DNA of 64,000 nt from CATOSP01 sp965205385 (GTDB lineage: Bacteria > Chloroflexota > Dehalococcoidia > Lucifugimonadales > UBA3495). Shown piece after piece: positions 44,769 through 53,113 of this stretch. The stretch lies in assembly GCA_965205385.1 (NCBI GenBank), contig CBDBGS010000007.1, forward strand, positions 682,001-746,000. The letters are read 5' to 3'. Within the stretch, counting starts at the first letter, position 1, and each line of letters starts with the position of its first letter. The translations under genes were made by a program, and so were the position numbers. A model generated the notes under the pieces. The model was not told where the DNA came from, searched no databases, and saw only the letters and a list, made by a program, of their open reading frames with translations.

Positions 44769-45770
44769 ATGCGAGCGCTGGTCCTTGCCCCCATGACCCC
44801 AGAATCTTTGGACGCATTGAATGAGTTGCTTCCGGTGACCTACGAAAGTTGGACCGATACTCAGCGCCTAGCCGACCCCGAAGAACTCGCCGCGCGAATC
44901 GAGGCCGAAGGCGTATCGGTCCTGGTCGTAGAGGCCGACTTTCTGCCCCAAGAGCTTTTCCAACAGGCTCCCAATCTGCGGCTAGTGGCGGTCACCCGCA
45001 CCGACGTGGCCCACGTCGACTTGGCGGCGGCCTCCAGGTGCGGCGTGTCGGTGATTAACGCTCCGGGAAGGAACGCCCAGGCTGTCGCGGAGTTGACGAT
45101 TGGTCTGATGCTGGCTTTGGCGAGGAAAATCCACAGCATGGACGCCAAGATCAAGGCGGGCCGCTGGCGGTCACCCGTCGCTCCTTACATTGCCATGCAG
45201 ACCCGCGAGCGGGAGCTTGGAGGGAAGACTCTGGGTGTCCTGGGCTTGGGGTCGGTGGGCCGCAGAGTGGCGAGGCTGGCCGGGGCCTTCGACATGAGCG
45301 TGTTGGCATACGACCCCTACCTCGAATGGGCGCCGGACACGCTTCCAGCCATGCTGGCGCCTGCGCTGGAGGATTTGACCCGCGAGTCGGACTACATCTC
45401 AGTGAACGTCCCCGGCGGGCCAACCACTCGAGGGTTGTTGGGCCGGGAGGCAATTGAGACCATGAAATCAGGCTGCCGCATCGTGAATACCAGCGCCTAC
45501 TCGGTGTTTGACGAGAGGGCTCTAGTGGATGCCCTGCGTTCCGGTCACCTGGGAGGCCTTGCCCTGGACGTGTTTGAGACTCATCCCGTCCCCCCAAACA
45601 GCCCACTCCTAGGCCTGGAAAACGTGGCGCTGACCCCGCATGTGGGCGGCGCGACCCAGGAGACGGTTGCCCGCCACTCGCGGATGATATTGGATGACAT
45701 CGCCCGGTTCCTTCGAGGGGACAGGCCGCAAAACCTGGTGAATCCAACGGTCTGGAACAACTTTGGCTAA
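44769..45770 (+). CDS. D-2-hydroxyacid dehydrogenase (phosphoglycerate dehydrogenase-like)
   Basis: A 333-residue NAD-dependent D-2-hydroxyacid dehydrogenase. The nucleotide-binding motif is GKTLGVLGLGSVGRRVARLA (about 153-172), followed by the DPY acidic position and the catalytic triad regions: GCRIVNTSAYSVFDERALVD (Arg segment in this family), LALDVFETHPVPPN (Glu) and LTPHVGGATQET (His). It lacks the ACT domain of classical SerA. Next to a sugar kinase and a class II aldolase, it probably acts on a sugar acid or related hydroxyacid rather than in serine synthesis. Its end overlaps the kinase start by 8 bp. Confidence 0.87.
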   Translation: MRALVLAPMTPESLDALNELLPVTYESWTDTQRLADPEELAARIEAEGVSVLVVEADFLPQELFQQAPNLRLVAVTRTDVAHVDLAAASRCGVSVINAPGRNAQAVAELTIGLMLALARKIHSMDAKIKAGRWRSPVAPYIAMQTRERELGGKTLGVLGLGSVGRRVARLAGAFDMSVLAYDPYLEWAPDTLPAMLAPALEDLTRESDYISVNVPGGPTTRGLLGREAIETMKSGCRIVNTSAYSVFDERALVDALRSGHLGGLALDVFETHPVPPNSPLLGLENVALTPHVGGATQETVARHSRMILDDIARFLRGDRPQNLVNPTVWNNFG

Positions 45771-47259
45771 ATACGTCCTGGGTCTCGACTTCGGCACCTC
45801 GGCCCTCCATTGTCTGCTGGAAGACGACCGGGAACGGGTCGTCGCCCAGGCCGAAGCGCCCCTGGACTATTTTTGCCCTGAAGGCGGACCGCCGTTGGCC
45901 CGCGAGTTTGACCCTGAAAGAGTCTGGGCGACGGTGGGCTCGCTAGTGCGGCAGGTATGCGGCGCGGGCAAAGTGAACACCAGTCAGGTCTCGGCCATCG
46001 GTCTTACAAGCCAGGGTCAGGGTACGGTGCTGCTGGACAAGAATGGTAAGGAATTGTACTGCGGCCCGAATATCGACCTTCGCGCTGTGTTTGAAGGGGC
46101 AAGTCTGGACGAGCAGGCCGGAGACGAAATCTACCGTCTAACGGGGCACTCTCGTTCCATGCTCACGGCCCCTGCCAGGTTGAGATGGTTACAGGCACAC
46201 CAACCGGGCGCGGTTGAAGCCGCGGGCGCGGTCCTACCAATAGCTGGCTGGATGGCGCGGCGAATGACGGGACAGGGCCAAGGCTCTTCCGGACTCGGTT
46301 GCGGCCTCGGCATTTCAGGACTCGATGGACACGGTGATATCGCGCCGTTGCTCCAAAGGTTGGGATTTCCGGGCGAGTTGTTGCCGCATCAGACCGAAGC
46401 CGGGGCTCCCTTCGCCACCCTGACGCCGGGGATTGGCGAAGATTGGGGCATACCCGGAGGCACGCCCGTTACCCTGGCGGACGCGGATAATTTGGCGGGC
46501 ATCATGGGGATGGGGCTGGCCTCCCCCGGTGAGACAGGGGTGCTTTTGGGCTGGAGCGGCAGCATCCAGATTTTGACCGAGCTAACCAAATTGGACACTG
46601 AACTTAAGCGCACTTGGGTCGACCCCTACCCGGTGCGCGGGCTCCGCACCGTCCAGGCGAACCTTGGAGACGTGGGGCGGGGCTATAGCTGGCTACTGCG
46701 CACCATCGGCGGTGGGCTCTCCTACGCCGAGGCCGAGGTACTGGCGGCCCACGCATCTCCGGGGAGCGATGGGGTGGTCACCATCTTGGGCCCCGGCCCG
46801 CTTACAGCGCCCAGCGCCGGGCTGAGACTAGGAGGGATCATATTTCCCACTCCTTTGACCTTCCAAGAAGCGGAAAACGCCCAGATTATCCGCAGCTACC
46901 TGGAAAGCGTGGCCTACAGCGTAAAAGCGAACCTGGAGACCGCATCACAAGTATCTGGGCATGACGCTCCCAGGGTCTACCTGGGAGGCGCGCTCAGCCG
47001 CAGTGACGTGCTGGCGGAGACCCTTTGTTCGCTGCTGGAAGTGCCGGTCTACCGGAGCGTCAACCCTCAAGTTAGCGCGCTGGGCGCTTGCGGCGCGGCC
47101 TGGGCCGCCGCGGACCGGTACCAGGATATCTGCGAGGCTGTGAGGTCCCGGCGGCCTGAGTTCGATGTGTTTGAGCCCGACCCCGCGCTGACGGTGGAAC
47201 ACCGGCAGCACTACCGGAGATGGCTCGACATCTACGCCCAGGTCTCTCCCCCGCGCTGA
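45763..47259 (+). CDS. FGGY family carbohydrate kinase (xylulokinase-like)
   Basis: A 498-residue FGGY kinase: N-terminal phosphate motif LGLDFGTSALHCLLEDD, a central catalytic region (SAIGLTSQGQGTVLLDKNG) with substrate-binding GPNIDLRA, and the C-terminal ATPase motif 'VYLGGALSRSDVLAETLCSLLEVPV' with SALGACGAAWAA. The likely substrate is a ketose such as xylulose or ribulose. The start is a TTG at 45763 inside the end of the dehydrogenase gene; no better start lies nearby. Part of the sugar module following the hopanoid genes. Confidence 0.87.
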   Translation: MAKYVLGLDFGTSALHCLLEDDRERVVAQAEAPLDYFCPEGGPPLAREFDPERVWATVGSLVRQVCGAGKVNTSQVSAIGLTSQGQGTVLLDKNGKELYCGPNIDLRAVFEGASLDEQAGDEIYRLTGHSRSMLTAPARLRWLQAHQPGAVEAAGAVLPIAGWMARRMTGQGQGSSGLGCGLGISGLDGHGDIAPLLQRLGFPGELLPHQTEAGAPFATLTPGIGEDWGIPGGTPVTLADADNLAGIMGMGLASPGETGVLLGWSGSIQILTELTKLDTELKRTWVDPYPVRGLRTVQANLGDVGRGYSWLLRTIGGGLSYAEAEVLAAHASPGSDGVVTILGPGPLTAPSAGLRLGGIIFPTPLTFQEAENAQIIRSYLESVAYSVKANLETASQVSGHDAPRVYLGGALSRSDVLAETLCSLLEVPVYRSVNPQVSALGACGAAWAAADRYQDICEAVRSRRPEFDVFEPDPALTVEHRQHYRRWLDIYAQVSPPR

Positions 47260-47423
47260 ACCAAAATGGGGCGTATATCAAACTAGACCTTGAACAGGCG
47301 GAGCCCTGTTCGCCAATATTCTCAGACCATCCCCTTCCCTCAAAGCGAAGCTGCGAGAGCAACGGGCAGGACTGTTGAAATTGGATCTTCACGACCGATT
47401 GACTTCGGGCTAAGGAGACAAGA

Positions 47424-48095
47424 TTGGACGGATGGGAAGACCAGCGGCTGGAGCTGCACGCGGCCTGCGAAGAAATGTACCGGCGCGGGCTGGTGGGGGC
47501 CTACAGCGGCAACGCCAGTCTCCGCCTTGAAGGCGACCTGGAGAAAGGGTTGCTGCTGGTTACGCCTACCCAGCGTCCCTATTACCGTTTGCGGCCCGAA
47601 GATCTAGTGGTAGTAGACCTCTCTGGGGAACCTGTGTCCGACGGTCTCGCGCCTTCCTCAGAGACCGCATTGCATCTGGAGATTTACCGCACCAGGGAAG
47701 ATGTTGACGCCGTGGTACACACCCACTCCCTCTGCGCATCAGCCGCCGCGGTAGCCGGCCGCGAAATCCCGCCGATCGTTGATGAGATAGTCTTTCAGAT
47801 TGGCGGCGGCGTTCCCATCGGAGACTACGCCTTTCCAGGGTCCCCTGAACTCGCGTTGATCGCCGCCCGCACCATGGGCGAACGCAACGCCGTATTGCTG
47901 CGCAATCACGGGGTAGTGGGAGTGGGCGGCGAGGTCTGGGATGCCCTGGAAGTATGCGACCTTGTGGAAAGGGTAGCCCACATCTTTGTACTGGCCCAGG
48001 CGTTCGGTCCGGGTGGGGCAAACCCGCTGCCACCGGATATAATAGCGGTAGAGCAGGAACTATTTAGGATGCGCCGCCGGGCTTCCGGCGGTTAG
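47424..48095 (+). CDS. Class II aldolase/adducin family protein (fuculose-phosphate aldolase-like)
   Basis: A 223-residue class II aldolase. Zinc ligands are visible in VVHTHSLCASAAAVAG and LLRNHGVVGVGG; SGNASLRL near the N-terminus and the SSETALHLEIYR segment carrying the catalytic Glu are typical. It cleaves or epimerises phosphorylated ketoses (fuculose-, ribulose- or tetrulose-phosphates). The start is TTG at 47424, with AAGGAGACAAGA directly upstream. Following a sugar kinase, it would act on the phosphorylated sugar. Exact substrate unknown. Confidence 0.87.
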   Translation: MDGWEDQRLELHAACEEMYRRGLVGAYSGNASLRLEGDLEKGLLLVTPTQRPYYRLRPEDLVVVDLSGEPVSDGLAPSSETALHLEIYRTREDVDAVVHTHSLCASAAAVAGREIPPIVDEIVFQIGGGVPIGDYAFPGSPELALIAARTMGERNAVLLRNHGVVGVGGEVWDALEVCDLVERVAHIFVLAQAFGPGGANPLPPDIIAVEQELFRMRRRASGG

Positions 48096-48191
48096 CGCCT
48101 AGACTACAGGACTGGCCTACATCCGTCTCTGACGCGCAGGCCTAGCCTTCTACAACTTTAATTAGGACGGTCCCACGTCCGGGAGCGGCGG

Positions 48192-48584
48192 ATGTTATCG
48201 GTCCCCACCTTTTTGCTGCGGAAACTCTACATGCGAGGCACCTTGCGAAACACGGCCGCCGGGTTCGAATTCCGGCTGCGCAACGACCTGGGTTCTGGCT
48301 ATGCGGAGGAGATGGTCCCCCTGACCTTGGATGGTCAAGAACTGCCACTGGAGGTTTGCTTCTTCTCCACCCAGGAGGAGACCCGGCGGTTTGACCAGGT
48401 AACTAAGGAGGACCCCTTCTGCCTGGTGCTCCACTGCGAGACATCGGTGATGGCGGAAAACGTCTCACTGTCCGACGGGGCCCACCGCCTAGAATTGGGC
48501 TTCCGAGTCCCTGGACTGGGAGTGCTCCGGTTCGACTTCGAGGACCTCGCCGACCAGCAGGGGAAACCGGGGCCGGCTGGATGA
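48192..48584 (+). CDS. Conserved hypothetical protein (DUF6379-like)
   Basis: A 130-residue soluble protein with no signal peptide or membrane helix. It looks beta-rich: FLLRKLYMRGTLRNTAAGFE, then MVPLTLDGQELPLEVCFF and FRVPGLGVLRFDFEDL. I recall similar small proteins (DUF6379-type) beside sugar isomerase and aldolase genes, but this match is tentative. It has GGGAGCGGCGG before its ATG and overlaps the next epimerase gene by 4 bp, so it is translated with the sugar module. Function unknown. Confidence 0.6.
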   Translation: MLSVPTFLLRKLYMRGTLRNTAAGFEFRLRNDLGSGYAEEMVPLTLDGQELPLEVCFFSTQEETRRFDQVTKEDPFCLVLHCETSVMAENVSLSDGAHRLELGFRVPGLGVLRFDFEDLADQQGKPGPAG

Positions 48585-49555
48585 ACGAGCCTCCCAAGGC
48601 GGTGGCCGTAACCGGATCGTCGGGCTTCGTCGGCGCACGGCTACTACGCACCCTGGAGGACGAGGAAGAAATCGGCAAACTGGTGGCGATAGACTCCCTG
48701 CCGCCGCCGGCTCCGGTACATAACATGGCGGCGTTCCGAATGGACGTCACAGGTCCCATCGACGAAATACTGGTCCGCCACCGTGTGTCCACTATGGTCC
48801 ACCTGGCCTTCATGTACTGCCGAAGTAGAACCCGTCGGGAGATCAACGCCGTTAGGCAAGCCAATTTGGATGCCTTGGGGCACGTGTTGGACGCCTGCGT
48901 CAAAGCGGGGGTTGACCACATAATCTACCTGAGCTCCCACACCGTATACGGAGCACGTCCCGACAACCCAATTCCCTTGACCGGCGACGCCCCCAAGCGC
49001 CCCTTGGCCGATTTTGCCTACGGTTTCGATAAGTACCTTTCAGAACAGCTTCTGGAGAAATTTGCCGACCAACACCAGGAGAAGGTCGTGTCCGTGCTGC
49101 GGTCTTGCGTGGTCCTGGGACCGTCCACCGACAACCGCATGGCCGAAGGGCTCTTCCGCAAGTGGTTGCTTGGCGTGTCCCACGACAACCCGCCGATGCA
49201 GTTTGTGTATGAAGACGACCTGGCAAGGGTGATGACCATGTTCATCAAACAAAGACTGCCTGGAGTCTTTAACGTTGCCGCGGACGGGGTAGTCTACTAT
49301 GAGGAGATGGCCAAAATCTTGGAGAGCAATCTCATTCGTCTGCCGGCATTCTTGGCCTATCCGTTGGTCCAGCTATCGTGGGTCATGGGAGTCCAGCGGG
49401 ACGCGCCATCAGTTGGGCTGAACATGGTGCGATACCCAATCATTATGAGTACGGCGAAGCTTCAAGACGCCACCGGGTACCGGTTCCGGAACACGTCACT
49501 GGACGCTCTGAGGGCTTTCGCGAATTACCGAATGCCCGAAGAACGCTTGGCTTAG
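48581..49555 (+). CDS. NAD-dependent epimerase/dehydratase
   Basis: A 324-residue extended SDR protein: VTGSSGFVGARLLRTLEDEE Rossmann motif, the active-site serine region IIYLSSHTVYGARPDNP, and a YxxxK motif shifted to YGFDKYLSEQLLEK (Tyr-x3-Lys). It epimerises or oxidises a nucleotide- or lipid-linked sugar. Coupled to the preceding small gene (ATGA). A role in sugar metabolism or in further tailoring of the hopanoid head group is possible; only context suggests this. Confidence 0.85.
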   Translation: MNEPPKAVAVTGSSGFVGARLLRTLEDEEEIGKLVAIDSLPPPAPVHNMAAFRMDVTGPIDEILVRHRVSTMVHLAFMYCRSRTRREINAVRQANLDALGHVLDACVKAGVDHIIYLSSHTVYGARPDNPIPLTGDAPKRPLADFAYGFDKYLSEQLLEKFADQHQEKVVSVLRSCVVLGPSTDNRMAEGLFRKWLLGVSHDNPPMQFVYEDDLARVMTMFIKQRLPGVFNVAADGVVYYEEMAKILESNLIRLPAFLAYPLVQLSWVMGVQRDAPSVGLNMVRYPIIMSTAKLQDATGYRFRNTSLDALRAFANYRMPEERLA

Positions 49556-49559
49556 TCAA

Positions 49560-50474
49560 TTGCCAAATCCTAAAGTAATCATCGACACTGACCCGGGCGT
49601 GGACGACGCCATCGCGATCCTGATGGCGCTTGCTTGCCCGTCCATCGACCTGGTGGGAATGACCACCGTCGGAGGCAACGTGCCGTTGGCCCGCGGAACA
49701 CGCAATGTCCTCGCGCTGCTGGAGTATGCGGGACGCACCGGAGTGCCCGTGGCCGCCGGAGCGGCGCGCCCGTACCGGGGTCGGTACCGCTACTCTTACG
49801 GGTTTCACGGACGGAACGGGCTCGGACGGAGACTGCCCAACCCGGTCACCCGGCCAATCGAGGCCGGGGCCGCCGACTTCCTGGCCGAGACCCTAACGGA
49901 GGTCCCAGACGGACTCACCGTCATCGCGCTGGGCCCTCTAACCAACCTGGCCATGCTGTTGGAGCGACACCACGAGTCGCTGGAAGGTCTGACATCGCTG
50001 GTGGTCATGGGTGGGGCGGTCGATGCCCCGGGCAACGTCACGACCCATGCGGAGTTCAACATCTGGAGCGATCCATATGCCGCCGACTTGGTGCTATCCC
50101 GGCTGTCTCCGGTTACCCTGGTCGATCTTGGGGCCTGCCGCCAGGTGGCGATCAACCGTGAGGATGCAGGACGGATCAAACCCACGCACCGTCTGGGCAG
50201 ACTGGCCTCGCAGATCCTCGCCAACTGGTTTAGCCGTCGTCCCGGCCGCGAGAGATTCGAGTTCTACGACCCTCTGACGGTCGCGGCTGTACTCGATCCT
50301 GAAGTTATGACAACGCGCCACACCGGGTTAAGAGTCGAGTGGAAGGACGAGGAGCTGTTGGGGGCGACTGTTCCAGAGAGCGGCAACCCTCCCGTGGCGG
50401 TTAGCGGCCGGGTAGACTCAGGGCGGTTCTTTGAATTGCTGGAGGAATTGCTGGAGTTTCGAGTTGGTCCGTAG
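49560..50474 (+). CDS. Inosine/uridine-preferring nucleoside hydrolase
   Basis: A 304-residue nucleoside hydrolase. The calcium-binding DTDPGVDDAIA motif (residues 9-19) is intact; further family segments are TVIALGPLTNLAMLLERHHE, SLVVMGGAVDAPGNVTTHAE and FNIWSDPYAADLVLSRL. It releases ribose and a base from ribonucleosides. The start is a TTG at 49560, 4 bp after the epimerase stop, the only start that keeps the N-terminal aspartate motif near the start. It closes the plus-strand series begun by the hopanoid genes. Confidence 0.9.
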   Translation: MPNPKVIIDTDPGVDDAIAILMALACPSIDLVGMTTVGGNVPLARGTRNVLALLEYAGRTGVPVAAGAARPYRGRYRYSYGFHGRNGLGRRLPNPVTRPIEAGAADFLAETLTEVPDGLTVIALGPLTNLAMLLERHHESLEGLTSLVVMGGAVDAPGNVTTHAEFNIWSDPYAADLVLSRLSPVTLVDLGACRQVAINREDAGRIKPTHRLGRLASQILANWFSRRPGRERFEFYDPLTVAAVLDPEVMTTRHTGLRVEWKDEELLGATVPESGNPPVAVSGRVDSGRFFELLEELLEFRVGP

Positions 50475-50531
50475 CAAGTTCCGAAGCGGCCGATCAGGAA
50501 TATCATTCAGCCTGGTCAGGCTATCGGAGGG

Positions 50532-51917
50532 CTATCCCGCGCCGCCCAAAATTTGCCGGAACTCGGGGTCGTAGGACACGGTCCAGCCCAACTCTACCTG
50601 CCGCTCCAGCGAGACCGCGCCGGGAGTTGTGGCTCCTATGGGATGGTCGCCGATCGCGCCTTCATCTCGCAGCGCTTGAATCTCATCAGCGTCCAGGCCC
50701 ATGACCTCGCCCAACACATACTCGTTACCCTCGCCCAGGATAGGAGCGGGACCGCGCACCTTGACTTCGGAGCCGGACAACTTCCATCCCCTCCCCAGGT
50801 ACTCCCGCCTGCCCAGCCCGGTTACCTTGGGATGGTCCGCAGGCTCAAAGAGCCGCCGCTCCCGAATGTGCGGGTCGGTGAGCAGGCCCCTGGCGTTTAA
50901 CACGGGGCCGGCGGGGACGCCGACACCTTGCAAACGCTCCATCACCTGATATTGGTCCTGGGCTGCGGTCCACGCCGAGACTATGGCTTCCAACTCCCTC
51001 TGGCGTTGCAGACGCGATTTGGCATCGGCAAACCTGGTGTCCACGGCTAATGAAGGATTCTCCATCGCTTGACACATGGCAGCCCAGTCTGAATCGGTCC
51101 GCACGGCGATAGCTACCCATTCGTCGTCGCCCACGCAGGGATAGCAACCGTGGGGGGCCATCGACTCATGCCGGTTTCCCATGCGGCGGGTGCGCCTCCC
51201 GTTGAAAGCGTAGTCGAGAACGCCTTCGCCGACAAAGGAGACTCCCACCTGGTACATGGCAAGGTCTATCCACATCCCCTTGCCGGTACGGGAGCGGTGC
51301 ATCAACGATGCCAGCACGGCCAACTCCGCGGTCAGACTGGCGAGGAAGTCGGAGTAGGAGTTGCCGATCTTGTTGGGGACGTCAGCCCTGGGTTGGGAAT
51401 CCTCCCCATCATCCGTGAGGTAGCCCATGAAGGCGCCGGTGCCGTGGGTGGGTTCCAGGGCCGATGCCATCGCCCCAAAATTGGACCATGGGCCGGAGTG
51501 TCCGTAACCCGTGTTAGACACCATTATCAGGTCCGGCTTGACCGCTTTCAGGTTCGCGTAGTCCAGACCAAACCGTCCCATCACCCTGGGCGTGAAGTTT
51601 TCCATGACCACGTCGCTGAGGCGCACAAGCCTCTTCAGCACGTCGATAGCCGCTTCGGAGCGCAGGTCCAGGGTCAGGCTGCGCTTGCCCCGGTTCAGGG
51701 TCTGAAAAGTGCCGCCCCGCTCCCAATACGACTCTCCGGGATCGTTGTCCGGGTAGGGTCCATTAAGTATGCGGGTTGTGTCCATGAACCGAGTATCGCA
51801 GGTGTCGACCTTGATGACCTCGGCTCCCAGGTCGGCCAGGTAGGAGGCCGCGAAGGGCATGGCGAAGACCCGGCTAAGGTCAATGACGCGGATTCCTGAC
51901 AGCGGTGCGTCTGCCAT
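50532..51917 (-). CDS. CaiB/BaiF family CoA-transferase (first paralog)
   Basis: A 461-residue family III CoA-transferase: N-terminal LSGIRVIDLSRVFAMPFAAS and 'LADLGAEVIKVD', a middle 'RGKRSLTLDLRSEAAIDVLKRLVRLSDVVMENFTPRVMGRFGLDYANLK', and the catalytic-aspartate region MWIDLAMYQVG. It moves CoA between a dicarboxylic or acyl-CoA and a free acid. The ATG at 51917 overlaps the stop of the upstream paralog (TGATG), so I prefer it to a TTG at 51920. It is the last gene of a three-gene operon with another CoA-transferase and a hotdog dehydratase. Confidence 0.9.
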   Translation of the reverse strand: MADAPLSGIRVIDLSRVFAMPFAASYLADLGAEVIKVDTCDTRFMDTTRILNGPYPDNDPGESYWERGGTFQTLNRGKRSLTLDLRSEAAIDVLKRLVRLSDVVMENFTPRVMGRFGLDYANLKAVKPDLIMVSNTGYGHSGPWSNFGAMASALEPTHGTGAFMGYLTDDGEDSQPRADVPNKIGNSYSDFLASLTAELAVLASLMHRSRTGKGMWIDLAMYQVGVSFVGEGVLDYAFNGRRTRRMGNRHESMAPHGCYPCVGDDEWVAIAVRTDSDWAAMCQAMENPSLAVDTRFADAKSRLQRQRELEAIVSAWTAAQDQYQVMERLQGVGVPAGPVLNARGLLTDPHIRERRLFEPADHPKVTGLGRREYLGRGWKLSGSEVKVRGPAPILGEGNEYVLGEVMGLDADEIQALRDEGAIGDHPIGATTPGAVSLERQVELGWTVSYDPEFRQILGGAG

Positions 51918-53113
51918 CAAATGACCTCCGCTGCCAGCAAGCTGGCTAGTAGTCCGACTCCGTACCCCAATTCCTCCCGGTAGACCTCCCGGTTGTGCTG
52001 TCCGAGGAGAGGCGCGGGGTATCGAATATCAAAGCTGGCTTCGGACAGCCGGGGCCCCATACCCGGATATTCGACTTTTCCCGCCGCCGGATGGTCCACT
52101 TCCACGAAGAATCCCCGCTCCCGCAGGTGTGGGCAGTCGAATAGGTCTCCGGCGTCCTGGGCCATGCCGAAGACGAGCCGCCTTTCGCCGGACGCCTGGA
52201 ACAACGGCTTGCGGTCCCATTGGGCCAGACCCTCAACCAGCAGCGCCTTAAGCTCTTCTCCGAATTCAAGCCTTCCCGCCCCGGAGCCGAACCTCTCTTC
52301 GAGCAATGCCTCCACACCGATAAGCTCCGCCACCACCGGCCAGGGTTGGGAGCCTTGAATCGAAGGCACCACGTAGCCGTCGCGGGCGGGCATAAGCTCC
52401 TCGAATCCCGATCCTCGGACCTGGCGGCGGCCTTTGATCGCTCCCATGTAGTCGTAAAACGGCGCGGCCTGCACCAAGTGGGTTGCCAGGCACTGCACCA
52501 CAGACACGTCCACCTGCTGTCCTTGTCCGGTGGCCATTCTGTGGAACAGGGCCGCGACGGTGGCAACGGCTGCATTGGCTCCGGCAACGTAGAGAGATTG
52601 GCTCAAGGCGTTGCGCAGCGGCTCCCGGTCCGAGTCCCCGGAATGGTACATGAGGCCGCTGATGGCGCAGGTTACGATGTCGGTCGCCGAATAATCGCGG
52701 TAGGGGCCGCTGAGGCCGAAGGGGGTAATGGAAGTGACCACCACACCCGGATTGGACTCGCCCAGGGTCTTGAAGTCCAGTCCCAGGGCTTCAGACTCAC
52801 TAGGCGGAAACCCCTGGACGACGACGTCCACGCTTCCCACCAGGTCGGACAACACTCCCCTGCCGGCGGCGGAACCGATGTCCAGAGTAATTCCCCGCTT
52901 GTTGGTGTTCAGGTAGAGAAACGGGATGCTCTTTTCGAGATGGGGCTCATCTCCCGCATAGGGGCCCATGTGCCTAGCCGGGTCCCCCACGTTCGGCGCT
53001 TCCACCTTCACCACGTCGGCCCCGTAGTCCGCGAGAAGCCGGGAACAGAATGGGGCGGCTATCTCCGGGCCCAGGTCGAGCACCCTGATCCCTTCGAGGA
53101 GGCCGAGGGGCAT
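51917..53113 (-). CDS. CaiB/BaiF family CoA-transferase (second paralog)
   Basis: A 398-residue family III CoA-transferase, with LLEGIRVLDLGPEIAAPFCS, 'LLADYGADVVKVEAPNVGDPARHMGPY' and 'FLYLNTNKRGITLDIGS' as family signatures; the catalytic Asp lies in QVDVSVVQCLATHL. It is clearly a paralog of its neighbour but divergent, so the two could form a heteromeric enzyme or act on different acids. The start is the ATG at 53113, overlapping the dehydratase stop (TAATG), with GGAGGAG directly before it. Confidence 0.9.
   Translation of the reverse strand: MPLGLLEGIRVLDLGPEIAAPFCSRLLADYGADVVKVEAPNVGDPARHMGPYAGDEPHLEKSIPFLYLNTNKRGITLDIGSAAGRGVLSDLVGSVDVVVQGFPPSESEALGLDFKTLGESNPGVVVTSITPFGLSGPYRDYSATDIVTCAISGLMYHSGDSDREPLRNALSQSLYVAGANAAVATVAALFHRMATGQGQQVDVSVVQCLATHLVQAAPFYDYMGAIKGRRQVRGSGFEELMPARDGYVVPSIQGSQPWPVVAELIGVEALLEERFGSGAGRLEFGEELKALLVEGLAQWDRKPLFQASGERRLVFGMAQDAGDLFDCPHLRERGFFVEVDHPAAGKVEYPGMGPRLSEASFDIRYPAPLLGQHNREVYREELGYGVGLLASLLAAEVI

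Noticed and set aside
50509..50522. Terminator between the convergent nucleoside hydrolase and CoA-transferase genes
   Set aside because: Only a 6-bp stem (agcctg/caggct) without a T-run on either strand.
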